A stretch of 64,000 bases of DNA from the NCBI GenBank assembly GCA_964440805.1, contig CAYTTR010000005.1, positions 22,164 to 86,163 on the forward strand, written 5' to 3'. Position numbers and translations under genes: made by a program. Origin of the DNA: CAYTTR01 sp964440805. Lineage in GTDB: Bacteria > Acidobacteriota > Aminicenantia > Aminicenantales > Aminicenantaceae. Positions 15,885 through 24,324 of the stretch are shown here, in pieces. The stretch's first letter is position 1. Every line of letters begins with the position of its first letter. The notes under the pieces are model-generated. The model did not search any database. It had not been told where the DNA came from and saw only the letters and a list, made by a program, of their open reading frames with translations.

Positions 15885-16996
15885 TGGAAGTTTTCAGACC
15901 TTATGGTTTCGATAAACCCCTTTTCCTCGTGGTATTGGGACTGCTGGGTGCCGGGCTGGTTATGGTTTTCAGCTCTTCTGCAGTCCTGGCTGCCGAAGCA
16001 TATAACAGCTCCTTTTATTTTATCATCCAACAAGGAATTGGAGCTGGGCTGGGATTGCTGTTTATTTTATTCATCCTTTCGATAAGAAAGGCATTCTACC
16101 AGAATCCTCTTTTCATCTTCGGGCTTCTTTTAAGCTCCTTCTTTTTGCTCGCCCTATGCCTTACCATGCCGACTTTCAGCGGTGCCAATCGATGGATTTA
16201 TTTTTTCGGAATAAGTTTTCAACCTTCGGAATTGGCTAAAATTAGCCTTATTCTTTTCTTTGCTTTCTATATTGATAAGAAAAAAGAGCTTATCCAGAAT
16301 GTAAAAAATTTTCTCCTGCCAATGGGAATTCTTTTCCTTTTTATCCTGCTGATTATAAAAGAACCTGATTATGGAACAGCTCTTCTCGTTTTTATTATTT
16401 GTTCTATAATGCTCTTTATTGGTGGATTCAGACTCAGCTATTTTCTAAGCCTTGCAATTCTCAGCATCATTACCTTTGGATTCTATCTTATCCAGGCTGA
16501 ATACCGAATAGAAAGGATTCTCGCTTTCCTCTCCCCCACTGAAGATCCTTTGGGCAGGGGATTCCAGGTCATCCAATCCAAATTGGCGGTAGGGGCCGGT
16601 GGGCTTCTCGGGGTCAGCATAGGAGAAAGCGTACAAAAACTCTACTTTCTGCCTTGTGCCCACACAGATTATATTTTTGCCATAATCGGAGAAGAATTAG
16701 GACTCCTGGGGACAATGGGTATCTTAACTTTGTTCATTCTATTCCTCTGGAGAGGTCTGGTCATATCCTTAAGAGCTCCCAACAGCTTTTCTCAGCTCCT
16801 GGCTGCTGGTCTAACCTTAGCTGTTTTTGTTCAAGCTGTTTTCAACATAAGCATCGTCCTGGGATTGGCACCCCCTACTGGATTGCCCCTTCCCTTTATC
16901 AGCTACGGACGTTCATCTCTGGTTATGACACTTTTTGCTGTCGGGATCCTGCTTCATATTTCTCAAAGAAGAACAAATTTAAAGGAAAAAGCATGA
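15884..16996 (+). CDS. ftsW: septal peptidoglycan glycosyltransferase FtsW (SEDS family)
   Basis: A 370-residue SEDS protein with about ten membrane helices, which polymerises lipid II at the septum together with FtsI. Typical blocks: MVFSSSAV, GANRWI with FQPSELAKI, KEPDYGTALL, GRGFQVIQSKLAVGAGG, HTDYIFAIIGEELGLLG. The final motif reads LPLPFISYGRSSL, whereas the family normally has SYGGSS, so one conserved Gly is Arg here. The start overlaps the murD stop by one base (TAATG) and the stop overlaps murG (ATGA). Confidence 0.95.
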   Translation: MEVFRPYGFDKPLFLVVLGLLGAGLVMVFSSSAVLAAEAYNSSFYFIIQQGIGAGLGLLFILFILSIRKAFYQNPLFIFGLLLSSFFLLALCLTMPTFSGANRWIYFFGISFQPSELAKISLILFFAFYIDKKKELIQNVKNFLLPMGILFLFILLIIKEPDYGTALLVFIICSIMLFIGGFRLSYFLSLAILSIITFGFYLIQAEYRIERILAFLSPTEDPLGRGFQVIQSKLAVGAGGLLGVSIGESVQKLYFLPCAHTDYIFAIIGEELGLLGTMGILTLFILFLWRGLVISLRAPNSFSQLLAAGLTLAVFVQAVFNISIVLGLAPPTGLPLPFISYGRSSLVMTLFAVGILLHISQRRTNLKEKA

Positions 16997-18084
16997 GAAA
17001 GCAGGCAGTAATTTTTACCGGAGGAGGCACAGGAGGACATCTCTATCCTGCCATTGCGGTCAGTAATAAACTCCGGGAAAAAGCCCCTGAACTTCGCCTT
17101 GTCTTCGTGGGAAGTAAAAGGAAAATTGAGGAAACTCTTATGAAAAAGGAAGGCATAGAATTTTTCAAGCTTCCCATCAAAGGCTTGAAAGGAAGAGGAT
17201 TACGGGCTCTGGACACGCTCATGCTTCTTCCTTTCGCTTTCCTGAAATCGCTGATTATTTTCCTTAAGGTCAGGCCTTGCCTTGTTGTTGGAGCTGGAAG
17301 TTATAGCGCAGGCCCATTGGTTCTCCTGGCATCGATGATGAAAACCCCCGCCCTTATCCTCGAACAGAATCTTTTTCCAGGATACACTAATCGCCTTCTT
17401 CTCCCCAAAGTTGATAAGGCAGTAGTTGCCTTCGAGGAGTCTCTTCCTTACTTCAAGGGAAAAGGAGTCTTTCTGGGAAACCCGGTAAGAGAAGATTTCT
17501 ATTCCATTCCCCCCAAGGAAAGAACAGGACCTCTAACCCTATTGATTTTCGGTGGAAGTCAGGGCTCTCACTTTCTTAACTTAGCTGTTTTGACCACCCT
17601 CCCTTTCCTTCAGAGAGAAAAAAATTCTCTGCTGATATTTCATCAGACCGGACCAAAGGATCTTGAGCTGGTAAAAACCGGCTACCAAAAACACAGCTTT
17701 CGCTTAGTTAAGGTAGCTGCTTATTTTCATAACATGGCCGAATTCTTCAGTAAATCTGACCTAATCATCTGCCGGGCAGGAGCAACCACCATCGCTGAAA
17801 TTATAGCCGCAAAAAAAGCTGCTCTCCTTATTCCTTTTTCCCGGGCCACTGAAGACCATCAACTTCAGAACGCTCGCTTATTAGCAGAGAAGAAAGCAGC
17901 GGAATTAATGACTGAAGAAAATTTTAGCCCAGAAAACTTAGCTGCTAAAATCTTGGGTTTTCTGGAAAACAGGGAGAGTCTTGACCAGTTTGAAAGGAAT
18001 CTGGATTCGTTCCGTTCAGAAGATACGGCCGGAAAGATTGCAGGGCTTTGTTTCCAAATGATGAAGAACAGGAAAAAGGAGTGA
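16993..18084 (+). CDS. murG: lipid II-forming GlcNAc transferase MurG
   Basis: A 363-residue GT28 glycosyltransferase transferring GlcNAc from UDP-GlcNAc to lipid I at the inner membrane face. Hallmarks: FTGGGTGGHLYPAIAVS, the LEQNLFPGYTNRLL block, FGGSQGSHFLN, and the UDP-GlcNAc-binding RAGATTIAEI. The reading frame continues 113 codons upstream inside ftsW, but ATG 16993 overlaps the ftsW stop by four bases and gives the standard N-terminus, so the longer form is rejected. Confidence 0.96.
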   Translation: MRKQAVIFTGGGTGGHLYPAIAVSNKLREKAPELRLVFVGSKRKIEETLMKKEGIEFFKLPIKGLKGRGLRALDTLMLLPFAFLKSLIIFLKVRPCLVVGAGSYSAGPLVLLASMMKTPALILEQNLFPGYTNRLLLPKVDKAVVAFEESLPYFKGKGVFLGNPVREDFYSIPPKERTGPLTLLIFGGSQGSHFLNLAVLTTLPFLQREKNSLLIFHQTGPKDLELVKTGYQKHSFRLVKVAAYFHNMAEFFSKSDLIICRAGATTIAEIIAAKKAALLIPFSRATEDHQLQNARLLAEKKAAELMTEENFSPENLAAKILGFLENRESLDQFERNLDSFRSEDTAGKIAGLCFQMMKNRKKE

Positions 18085-19478
18085 ATCAATTGGTAGATCA
18101 CATCTACAGCAAACTAAAACACATCCACATGGTGGGAATCGGCGGTACAGGAATGAACGGTATCGCTGAAGTCCTGCTTAACCTCGGATATAAAGTCTCG
18201 GGAACAGACCTTCAAGAAAACGAAGCCACTCATCGCTTAAGAAACTTAGGGGCGAAAATATGGAAAGGACATAAGGCCGAGCATATACAAGGAGCAGATG
18301 TTGTGGTTATTTCTTCGGCCATAAAGAAAGGCAACGTGGAAGTTGAAGAAGCTAAAAAACTTAAGATTCCAGTTATTCCCAGAGCGGAGATGCTGGCTGA
18401 GCTGATGCGTCTAAAAATGGGGATTGCAGTAGCGGGCTCCCACGGAAAAACATCCACCACCTCCATGATCGCCCAGGTTTTAGAACAGGCAGGATTTGAC
18501 CCAACTGTCATTGTGGGAGGCAGATTAAACACGGTTGGTGCCCATGGAAAGCTGGGTGAAGGAACTTTTATTGTGGCTGAGGCTGATGAAAGCGACCGTT
18601 CTTTTCTTTATCTTTCTCCCTTTATAGCAGTTTTGACTAACTTAGATGAAGAACATCTCGACCAGTACAGGACTGTGGAAGAAATCAAAAAAACATTTGC
18701 ATCCTTTGCCAATAAGGTTCCTTTTTACTGTCCGGTTATACTCTGTCTTGATGACCCCAACCTGCAAAGCCTCATTCCTTCCTTAGAACGCCGTATCATA
18801 ACCTATGGTTTTTCCGCCCAGGCTGATATTTACGCTCAGGAACAGACATTCAATGAATTCTCAAGTTCCTCTACTATTTACTGGAAAGGTAAAAAACTGG
18901 GAACTCTCAGGCTAAATGTCCCCGGTCTTCACAGTATTTACAACGCCATGGCTGCCGCAGCTGTAGGCCTTGACCTGAACATTCCTGTTTCCACTATCCT
19001 TAAAGGACTGGAAGCTTACCAGGGAATAGGGCGGCGTTTTGAGCTCAAAAAAACAATAAACAATATCATGCTAATTGAAGATTATGCCCATCACCCTACC
19101 GAAATAAAAGCTACTCTTGACGCCGCTAAAAAAGGATGGTCCCGGCGCATTCTGGCTGTTTTCCAGCCCCATCGTTACACCCGCCTTTTCCAATTGATGA
19201 AAGAGTTCGCCACTTCTTTCAATCAGGCCGACTCTCTTATAATTAGCGAAATTTACCCAGCAGGAGAAGATCCAATTCCTGATGTTACGGGAGAAAAACT
19301 TTTTCAGGAAATTCAGCTTTTTGGACATAAAAATGTGCTTTTTGAGCCAGAACTCGAAAGAATTCCTTCTCTTTTGAAAAAGATAACCAAGCCGGAAGAC
19401 ATGATTTTCATTCTCGGAGCCGGCAACATTAGCCAAATCATCCCTGATATCATCAGACAACTGGGAGGCAAGAAATAG
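18081..19478 (+). CDS. murC: UDP-MurNAc:L-Ala ligase MurC
   Basis: A 465-residue Mur ligase catalysing the first stem-peptide addition. It carries the UDP-binding MVGIGGTGMNGIAEVLLNLG, ATP loop AGSHGKTSTTSMIAQV, EADESDRSFL, NLDEEHLD and EDYAHHPTEIKATL blocks. The GTG at 18081 overlaps the murG stop (GTGA) and is chosen over an upstream ATG in murG; TTG 18090 is a possible alternative. murB, often adjacent, is absent here. Confidence 0.96.
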   Translation: MNQLVDHIYSKLKHIHMVGIGGTGMNGIAEVLLNLGYKVSGTDLQENEATHRLRNLGAKIWKGHKAEHIQGADVVVISSAIKKGNVEVEEAKKLKIPVIPRAEMLAELMRLKMGIAVAGSHGKTSTTSMIAQVLEQAGFDPTVIVGGRLNTVGAHGKLGEGTFIVAEADESDRSFLYLSPFIAVLTNLDEEHLDQYRTVEEIKKTFASFANKVPFYCPVILCLDDPNLQSLIPSLERRIITYGFSAQADIYAQEQTFNEFSSSSTIYWKGKKLGTLRLNVPGLHSIYNAMAAAAVGLDLNIPVSTILKGLEAYQGIGRRFELKKTINNIMLIEDYAHHPTEIKATLDAAKKGWSRRILAVFQPHRYTRLFQLMKEFATSFNQADSLIISEIYPAGEDPIPDVTGEKLFQEIQLFGHKNVLFEPELERIPSLLKKITKPEDMIFILGAGNISQIIPDIIRQLGGKK

Positions 19479-19480
19479 TC

Positions 19481-20362
19481 ATGGCCGTTCAGTTTCCTTC
19501 CACCCTGGGGTATGGAGAAAAATCCCTAACTAAAGGAACTCTCTATTTTCGCCGGAAAAAAACAGAGGTCCGCACCAAAAAAATCCAACGCCGGAAGCAA
19601 AAACTTCGATTCAAACACATTATGGGTATGTTTATCCTCTTCTCTATTATGTTTCTGGGCTTGCAGCAATTCTGGCTCTTTCTCATTAGCTGGGATAACC
19701 TCAGGGTCACCCGTATTGAAGTCCGTTGTTCTTTGACTGAACTCCAGCAGGGATTCGAGAAGGCTCTGAAAAATCAGGATTTGGGAAACCTTCTTCTTCT
19801 GGATTTAAAAAACCTGCAAAAAGCAATTTCTTCCCATAATTGGGTCAAAACGGTCCAGACAAGAAAAATATTGCCCTCATCTCTGGTAATTGACATCATT
19901 CCCAGGACACCTTCTGCCGTACTCGAAAAAAATGGCTCTCATTACCTTATTGATCAGGATGGTATTTTCCTAAAAAAAATCGAGCCCGGTCAAGAAGCAG
20001 AACTTCCAGCCCTGATTGATAAAAACAATTTCCAGAAAGATTATTTACAGAAGCTCAGCCTTGCCTGGCAATGCCTAAATGAATTGCCTTCTGAGACCGT
20101 CAGTAATATTTCCCTCATGGATCTTTCTCTATTTAGAAATATTTCCATTAAGCTTAAAGAATCGGAGACTTGGATCCATCTGGGAAACACAGGATTCAAG
20201 GAAAAAATGGAATTTTTGCACCGGGAACAGGAAAGCCTGAAAAATTTTCAACCGCTTGAATATATCGACCTACGCATTTCCGGCAGGCTTTACTTCATGC
20301 CCGGGAAAGAAACTAATTCTTCCCGCTTAGCCGGTTCTGCAGAGGAGGATAATAATGCCTAA
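19481..20362 (+). CDS. ftsQ: FtsQ/DivIB-type cell-division protein
   Basis: A 293-residue bitopic protein. A long basic cytoplasmic N-terminus (about 45 residues, many Lys/Arg) leads to one membrane helix (about 46-68). The periplasmic part begins with a POTRA-like domain (DNLRVTRIEVRCS, then LLLLDLKNLQKAISSHNWVKTVQTRKILPSSLVIDI) and continues with the FtsQ beta domain (FLKKIEPGQ). The family is weakly conserved; position between murC and ftsA plus topology support the call. The 3' end overlaps the ftsA start by 8 bases. Confidence 0.9.
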   Translation: MAVQFPSTLGYGEKSLTKGTLYFRRKKTEVRTKKIQRRKQKLRFKHIMGMFILFSIMFLGLQQFWLFLISWDNLRVTRIEVRCSLTELQQGFEKALKNQDLGNLLLLDLKNLQKAISSHNWVKTVQTRKILPSSLVIDIIPRTPSAVLEKNGSHYLIDQDGIFLKKIEPGQEAELPALIDKNNFQKDYLQKLSLAWQCLNELPSETVSNISLMDLSLFRNISIKLKESETWIHLGNTGFKEKMEFLHREQESLKNFQPLEYIDLRISGRLYFMPGKETNSSRLAGSAEEDNNA

Positions 20363-21578
20363 GAACGGATACCTTGTTGGACTCGATATCGGCACCAAAA
20401 AAACTACAGTCCTCATTGGAGAAATAACCGAAGAAAAAAAAGCTGAAATCATTGGAATCGGCACCGCAGAATCAAAAGGACTCCGAAAAGGAGTAGTGGT
20501 CAACTTAGAAGCAACTGTAGAAGCTATTAAAAAAGCTCAGGAAGAAGCAGAACTAATGGCCGGAGTGGAAATCGGTTCAGCTTTTGTAGGCCTTTCCGGT
20601 GCCCACATAAAAAGCTTTAACAGCCGGGGTGTCATTGCTGTATCCGGGAAAAACCGGGAAATAACAAGGGAAGACATCCGGAGAGTTATAGACCAATCCA
20701 AAACAGTTTCCATCCCCCCAGATAGGGAAATTATCCACATTATTCCCCAGGAATTCGTAGTGGATGAACAGGACGGAATTAAGGATCCCCATGGAATGAG
20801 TGGCATAAAGCTTGAAGTCAATGTTCATATAATTACAGGCATAATCACTTCAGTTCAAAACCTCCGGACATGTATAACCAGAGCCGGCATTGAAATCGAA
20901 CAAATCGTTTTAAACCAGATTGCCGGCAGTCATTCGGTACTGACTCATGATGAGATGGAACTCGGAGTGGGGCTTATTGATATCGGAGGCGGAACTACTG
21001 AGGTGGCTATTTTTGAAAGGGGCAGCCTCTGGTACACTTCGGTCATTCCCATAGGTGGAGACAACTTCACCAATGACATTGCTGTCGGTCTCAGAACCCC
21101 TATTCCAGAAGCAGAAAAAATCAAGAAAAAATTCGGTTGTGTAGTTAGCCCCCTTGTCGAAGAGCAGGAGACCATCGAAGTTCCTTCAGTAGGCAAAGGC
21201 AAAAAACCTCGTGTCCTTTCCCGCCAGCTTTTGGCCGATATCATATACCCCAGGGCCGAAGAAATTTTCAGGCTCGTAGATAACGACATAAAAAGAATGG
21301 GCTTCGAAAAATCCCTTAATTCGGGAATCGTTATCACCGGAGGAGCCGCTCTTCTGGATGGACTCGAAGATGTGGCGGAAGAAATCTTTGACCTCCCTGT
21401 CCGCAGGGGAGATCCCAGCGGAGTCGGAGGGCTTGTTGACAGAGTCAGTACCCCTGACTATTCCACTGCCATGGGATTAATCCTCCATGGCTACAATGAA
21501 TGGAAAATCAGGGGATTTACAAAAGATAGAAAAAAAGGATTTTGGTCAAAATTAAAAGATTGGCTGAAAGAAGCATAG
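20355..21578 (+). CDS. ftsA: cell-division actin homologue FtsA
   Basis: A 407-residue actin-fold ATPase that tethers FtsZ to the membrane. ATP-binding blocks are present: GLDIGTKKTTVLIGE (phosphate 1), IDIGGGTTEVAIFE (phosphate 2) and ITGGAALLDGLEDVAEE (adenosine). An SHS2/1C domain lies between. The C-terminal helix (SKLKDWLKEA) is a short amphipathic membrane-targeting sequence, as in other FtsA proteins. AGAGGAGG precedes the ATG inside ftsQ. Confidence 0.96.
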   Translation: MPKNGYLVGLDIGTKKTTVLIGEITEEKKAEIIGIGTAESKGLRKGVVVNLEATVEAIKKAQEEAELMAGVEIGSAFVGLSGAHIKSFNSRGVIAVSGKNREITREDIRRVIDQSKTVSIPPDREIIHIIPQEFVVDEQDGIKDPHGMSGIKLEVNVHIITGIITSVQNLRTCITRAGIEIEQIVLNQIAGSHSVLTHDEMELGVGLIDIGGGTTEVAIFERGSLWYTSVIPIGGDNFTNDIAVGLRTPIPEAEKIKKKFGCVVSPLVEEQETIEVPSVGKGKKPRVLSRQLLADIIYPRAEEIFRLVDNDIKRMGFEKSLNSGIVITGGAALLDGLEDVAEEIFDLPVRRGDPSGVGGLVDRVSTPDYSTAMGLILHGYNEWKIRGFTKDRKKGFWSKLKDWLKEA

Positions 21579-21587
21579 GAGGCAAAA

Positions 21588-22796
21588 ATGAGTGTAGAAA
21601 CAAAAAACAAACTTAAATTTCACTTGGTGGAAGAAGACTTGGGGGCCAACATCAAGGTCATCGGAATTGGTGGTGGCGGAGGAAACGCCGTCAACCGTAT
21701 GATCGAAGCCCATATAGAGGGTGTGGATTTTATATCCGTCAATACAGACCTCCAAGCCTTGAGTAACAACCATGCCGGGACAAAAGTACAGATCGGCAAT
21801 CAATTAACCAAGGGATTGGGCTCTGGTGGAAGATCGGATATCGGCAAGCAGGCCGCCTTGGAAGACACCGAAAAAATTGTAGAGATACTCCAGGGAGCTG
21901 ACATGGTTTTTCTTACCACTGGACTCGGAGGAGGAACTGGTACCGGAGCTACTCCTGTAATCGCTTCCCTGGCAACTGAGCTCGAGATACTGGTTATTGC
22001 TATTGTTACCCTTCCTTTCGGTTTTGAAGGAAAAATACGGGCCCAACAAGCAAAAGAAGGACTTAATGAGCTGAAATCTGCAGTTGACACTGTCATCTCC
22101 ATTCCAAATGAAAGACTTCTCCATACAGTAACCCTGGATACAACCATTCAGGACGCTTTCAAAATGGCAGATGATATTCTCAGACAGGCTGTACAGGGCA
22201 TATCCGATCTCATTACCCGGCCCGGCATCATCAACCTTGACTTTGCCGATGTTAAGTCCATTATGAAAGGAATGGGTATGGCTTTTATGGGAACCGGAAT
22301 TTCATCTGGCGAAAACAGGGCTGTAGAAGCAGCTCAAAGAGCTATTTCCAGTCCGCTCTTAGTAGATACCTCTATTGATGGAGCTCACGGAGTCCTCATC
22401 AACATCACCGGCGGGAAGGATATAACTCTTCATGAGGTTTCCAAAGCTTCCGAGCTCATCCATGATATGGCTCACCCCGAGGCCAATATTATCTTCGGAA
22501 CAGTGATAGATGAAGGCATGAAAGAAACCGTAAAAGTGACGGTTATTGCCACTGGCTTTGATCATAAAGCTCAGCGCCCTGCTGCTCCTCCGGAGCGCTT
22601 CACTCCTGCTGCTCAGAGAATCAGTGCTTCATCCCCTGTTCCAGTCAAACCGGACACTCCACCCTATCTCTTCGAACCTAAGGGTGGTGACACTGTCTGG
22701 GAGAGACCAGCCTGGGAAAGGCAATGGGACTCATATGAAACTCCCTCCTTTATCAGGAGAAATAAAAACACTCCCTTGAGAAAAACACCTTCATGA
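21588..22796 (+). CDS. ftsZ: cell-division tubulin homologue FtsZ
   Basis: A 402-residue GTPase forming the Z ring. The N-terminal GGGGGNAVNRMI, the tubulin signature GLGGGTGTGATPVIA, the T7 loop with NLDFADV, and MAHPEANIIFGTVID are present. After the core comes a Pro/Ala-rich linker of about 60 residues and a C-terminal peptide YETPSFIRR that matches the FtsA/ZipA-binding tail. AGGAGG precedes the ATG. Its stop overlaps the ATG of hutI, an unexpected partner. Confidence 0.97.
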   Translation: MSVETKNKLKFHLVEEDLGANIKVIGIGGGGGNAVNRMIEAHIEGVDFISVNTDLQALSNNHAGTKVQIGNQLTKGLGSGGRSDIGKQAALEDTEKIVEILQGADMVFLTTGLGGGTGTGATPVIASLATELEILVIAIVTLPFGFEGKIRAQQAKEGLNELKSAVDTVISIPNERLLHTVTLDTTIQDAFKMADDILRQAVQGISDLITRPGIINLDFADVKSIMKGMGMAFMGTGISSGENRAVEAAQRAISSPLLVDTSIDGAHGVLINITGGKDITLHEVSKASELIHDMAHPEANIIFGTVIDEGMKETVKVTVIATGFDHKAQRPAAPPERFTPAAQRISASSPVPVKPDTPPYLFEPKGGDTVWERPAWERQWDSYETPSFIRRNKNTPLRKTPS

Positions 22797-24067
22797 TAAA
22801 AGCCGACCTGCTCATCCGGAACTGCCACCAGCTTCTTACCTGTCAGGGGCCTGTTCCCAAAAGAAGAAGTGAGCTACAGAATGTTGGCCTCCTTGAAAAC
22901 GCCTCAATAGCTTCTTATAGAGGAAAGATTGTCTTTGTAGGAAAAAATGAAGAACTAAACAAAGAAGTCATCCTAAAGGATAACGGCATGGTGGTGGATG
23001 CCGAAGGACTGGTTGGCCTTCCTGGATTCATAGATTCACACACTCATCTTCCTTTTGCCGGCAGCCGGGAGAAAGAATTTTCCCTCCGCCTTCAAGGTTA
23101 TTCCTATCAAGAACTTGCCCAAAAAGGGCTGGGTATTCAGACAACTGTCAAAGCCACCCGGAAAATTCCTCCGGAGGAACTTCTAACCACTTGCCTCTCC
23201 CGCCTGGATTCTATGCTTCGTCATGGCACTACTACTGTGGAAGCTAAAAGCGGTTATGGATTGAACCGGAACGATGAGCTCAAACAGTTGGAGGTTCTCC
23301 GGCAGGCAGATAAGCTTCATCCGGTGGATATTATTTCTACTTTCATGGGAGCCCACGAGATCCCCCCTGAGTATAAAAACAATAAGGGAGCTTATTTAGA
23401 TTTTCTGATTAAAAAAGTTTTGCCTGAAATCAAGCAAAAAAATCTAGCTGAATTTGTGGACGTTTTCTGTGAAGAAGGAGTCTATAACCTTGAAGAATCC
23501 AGGCATCTCATTCGGGAAGCAAGAAAAATTGGATTTAAGTCAAGAATTCATGCTGATGAATTTTCTTCTTTAGGTGGGGGCCAATTAGCAGCTGAAGAGG
23601 GGGCAGCCTCAGCCGATCATTTAATAGCCATTACCAGGGAAGGAATTCAAGCTTTGGCCGGAAGCAACACAGTGGCCACCCTTCTCCCAACCGTTTCATT
23701 TTTTCTCATGCAAGAAAAAAAGGCTCCGGCCAGAAAACTTATTGAAGAAGGCGCAGTGGTAGCTCTGGCTACTGATTTCAACCCAGGAAGCTCTCACTCT
23801 GAATCAATGCTTTTTTCACTTCAACTGGCTGTTTTTACTCTCAACATGACCGTAGAAGAAGCCATAAATGCATCCACAGCAAACGCTGCTTATGCCCTGA
23901 ACCGGGAAAAAGATACGGGCACGCTAAAAAAAGGGAAAAAAATGGATCTTCTTCTTTGTGACATCCCTAATTATCTCCACCTTGCCTACCATCCAGGGAT
24001 AAACTTTATCCGCCATGTAATAAAGAACGGAAAAGTAGTAGTTAAGGACGGTTTCCTTGTAAAATAA
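22793..24067 (+). CDS. hutI: imidazolonepropionase HutI
   Basis: A 424-residue amidohydrolase-superfamily enzyme that opens 4-imidazolone-5-propionate to N-formimino-L-glutamate in histidine degradation. Metal and substrate blocks are complete: SHTHLPFAGSREKEF, HGTTTVEAKSGYGL, STFMGAHEIPPEY, RIHADEFSSLGGGQLAAE and ALATDFNPGSS. The ATG overlaps the ftsZ stop (ATGA) with no ribosome site of its own, so translation should be coupled to ftsZ. No other hut gene (hutH, hutU, hutG, ftcD) lies in the window. It is either a displaced pathway gene or recruited to another role. Confidence 0.93.
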   Translation: MIKADLLIRNCHQLLTCQGPVPKRRSELQNVGLLENASIASYRGKIVFVGKNEELNKEVILKDNGMVVDAEGLVGLPGFIDSHTHLPFAGSREKEFSLRLQGYSYQELAQKGLGIQTTVKATRKIPPEELLTTCLSRLDSMLRHGTTTVEAKSGYGLNRNDELKQLEVLRQADKLHPVDIISTFMGAHEIPPEYKNNKGAYLDFLIKKVLPEIKQKNLAEFVDVFCEEGVYNLEESRHLIREARKIGFKSRIHADEFSSLGGGQLAAEEGAASADHLIAITREGIQALAGSNTVATLLPTVSFFLMQEKKAPARKLIEEGAVVALATDFNPGSSHSESMLFSLQLAVFTLNMTVEEAINASTANAAYALNREKDTGTLKKGKKMDLLLCDIPNYLHLAYHPGINFIRHVIKNGKVVVKDGFLVK

Positions 24068-24156
24068 ACTACTTGCCTGTGGCGGTCTTGCCTCCCGCAA
24101 ACAATAAAAATGTCCATTTTTTATTTCTTTAAGTTTCGATTGCTTTTCTCTCCCGC

Positions 24157-24285
24157 CTCGTTTGTTTATCTCGTTTGCTTAGTTCATCTTGTTATTTAGT
24201 TTCATTTATCTCGCCCATATCGCCTTTTTCACCCAGTTATACCAGACAAACCAGATGAACTAGATAAACTGAACAGACCGAATAG
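24157..24285. repeat. inverted pair of degenerate 9-bp tandem repeats
   Basis: Within the gene-free interval 24068-24324, five 9-base units starting with AC run from 24241 to 24285 (ACCAGACAA, ACCAGATGA, ACTAGATAA, ACTGAACAG, ACCGAATAG). On the left, 24157-24200 holds units of 9, 9, 9, 9 and 8 bases, each ending in GT, which is the reverse orientation of the same pattern. The interval also carries pyrimidine-rich flanks. Origin unknown; it could act as a spacer or terminator-like region between hutI and the convergent gene. Confidence 0.55.
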
Positions 24286-24324
24286 ACTCTTTTTTGTTTT
24301 CGAACTAACCTGAATTATTCCCAT

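Noticed and set aside
16654..16992. 113-codon upstream extension of the murG frame
   Set aside because: It overlaps ftsW in another frame and has no MurG-like sequence; ATG 16993 overlaps the ftsW stop and gives the normal N-terminus.
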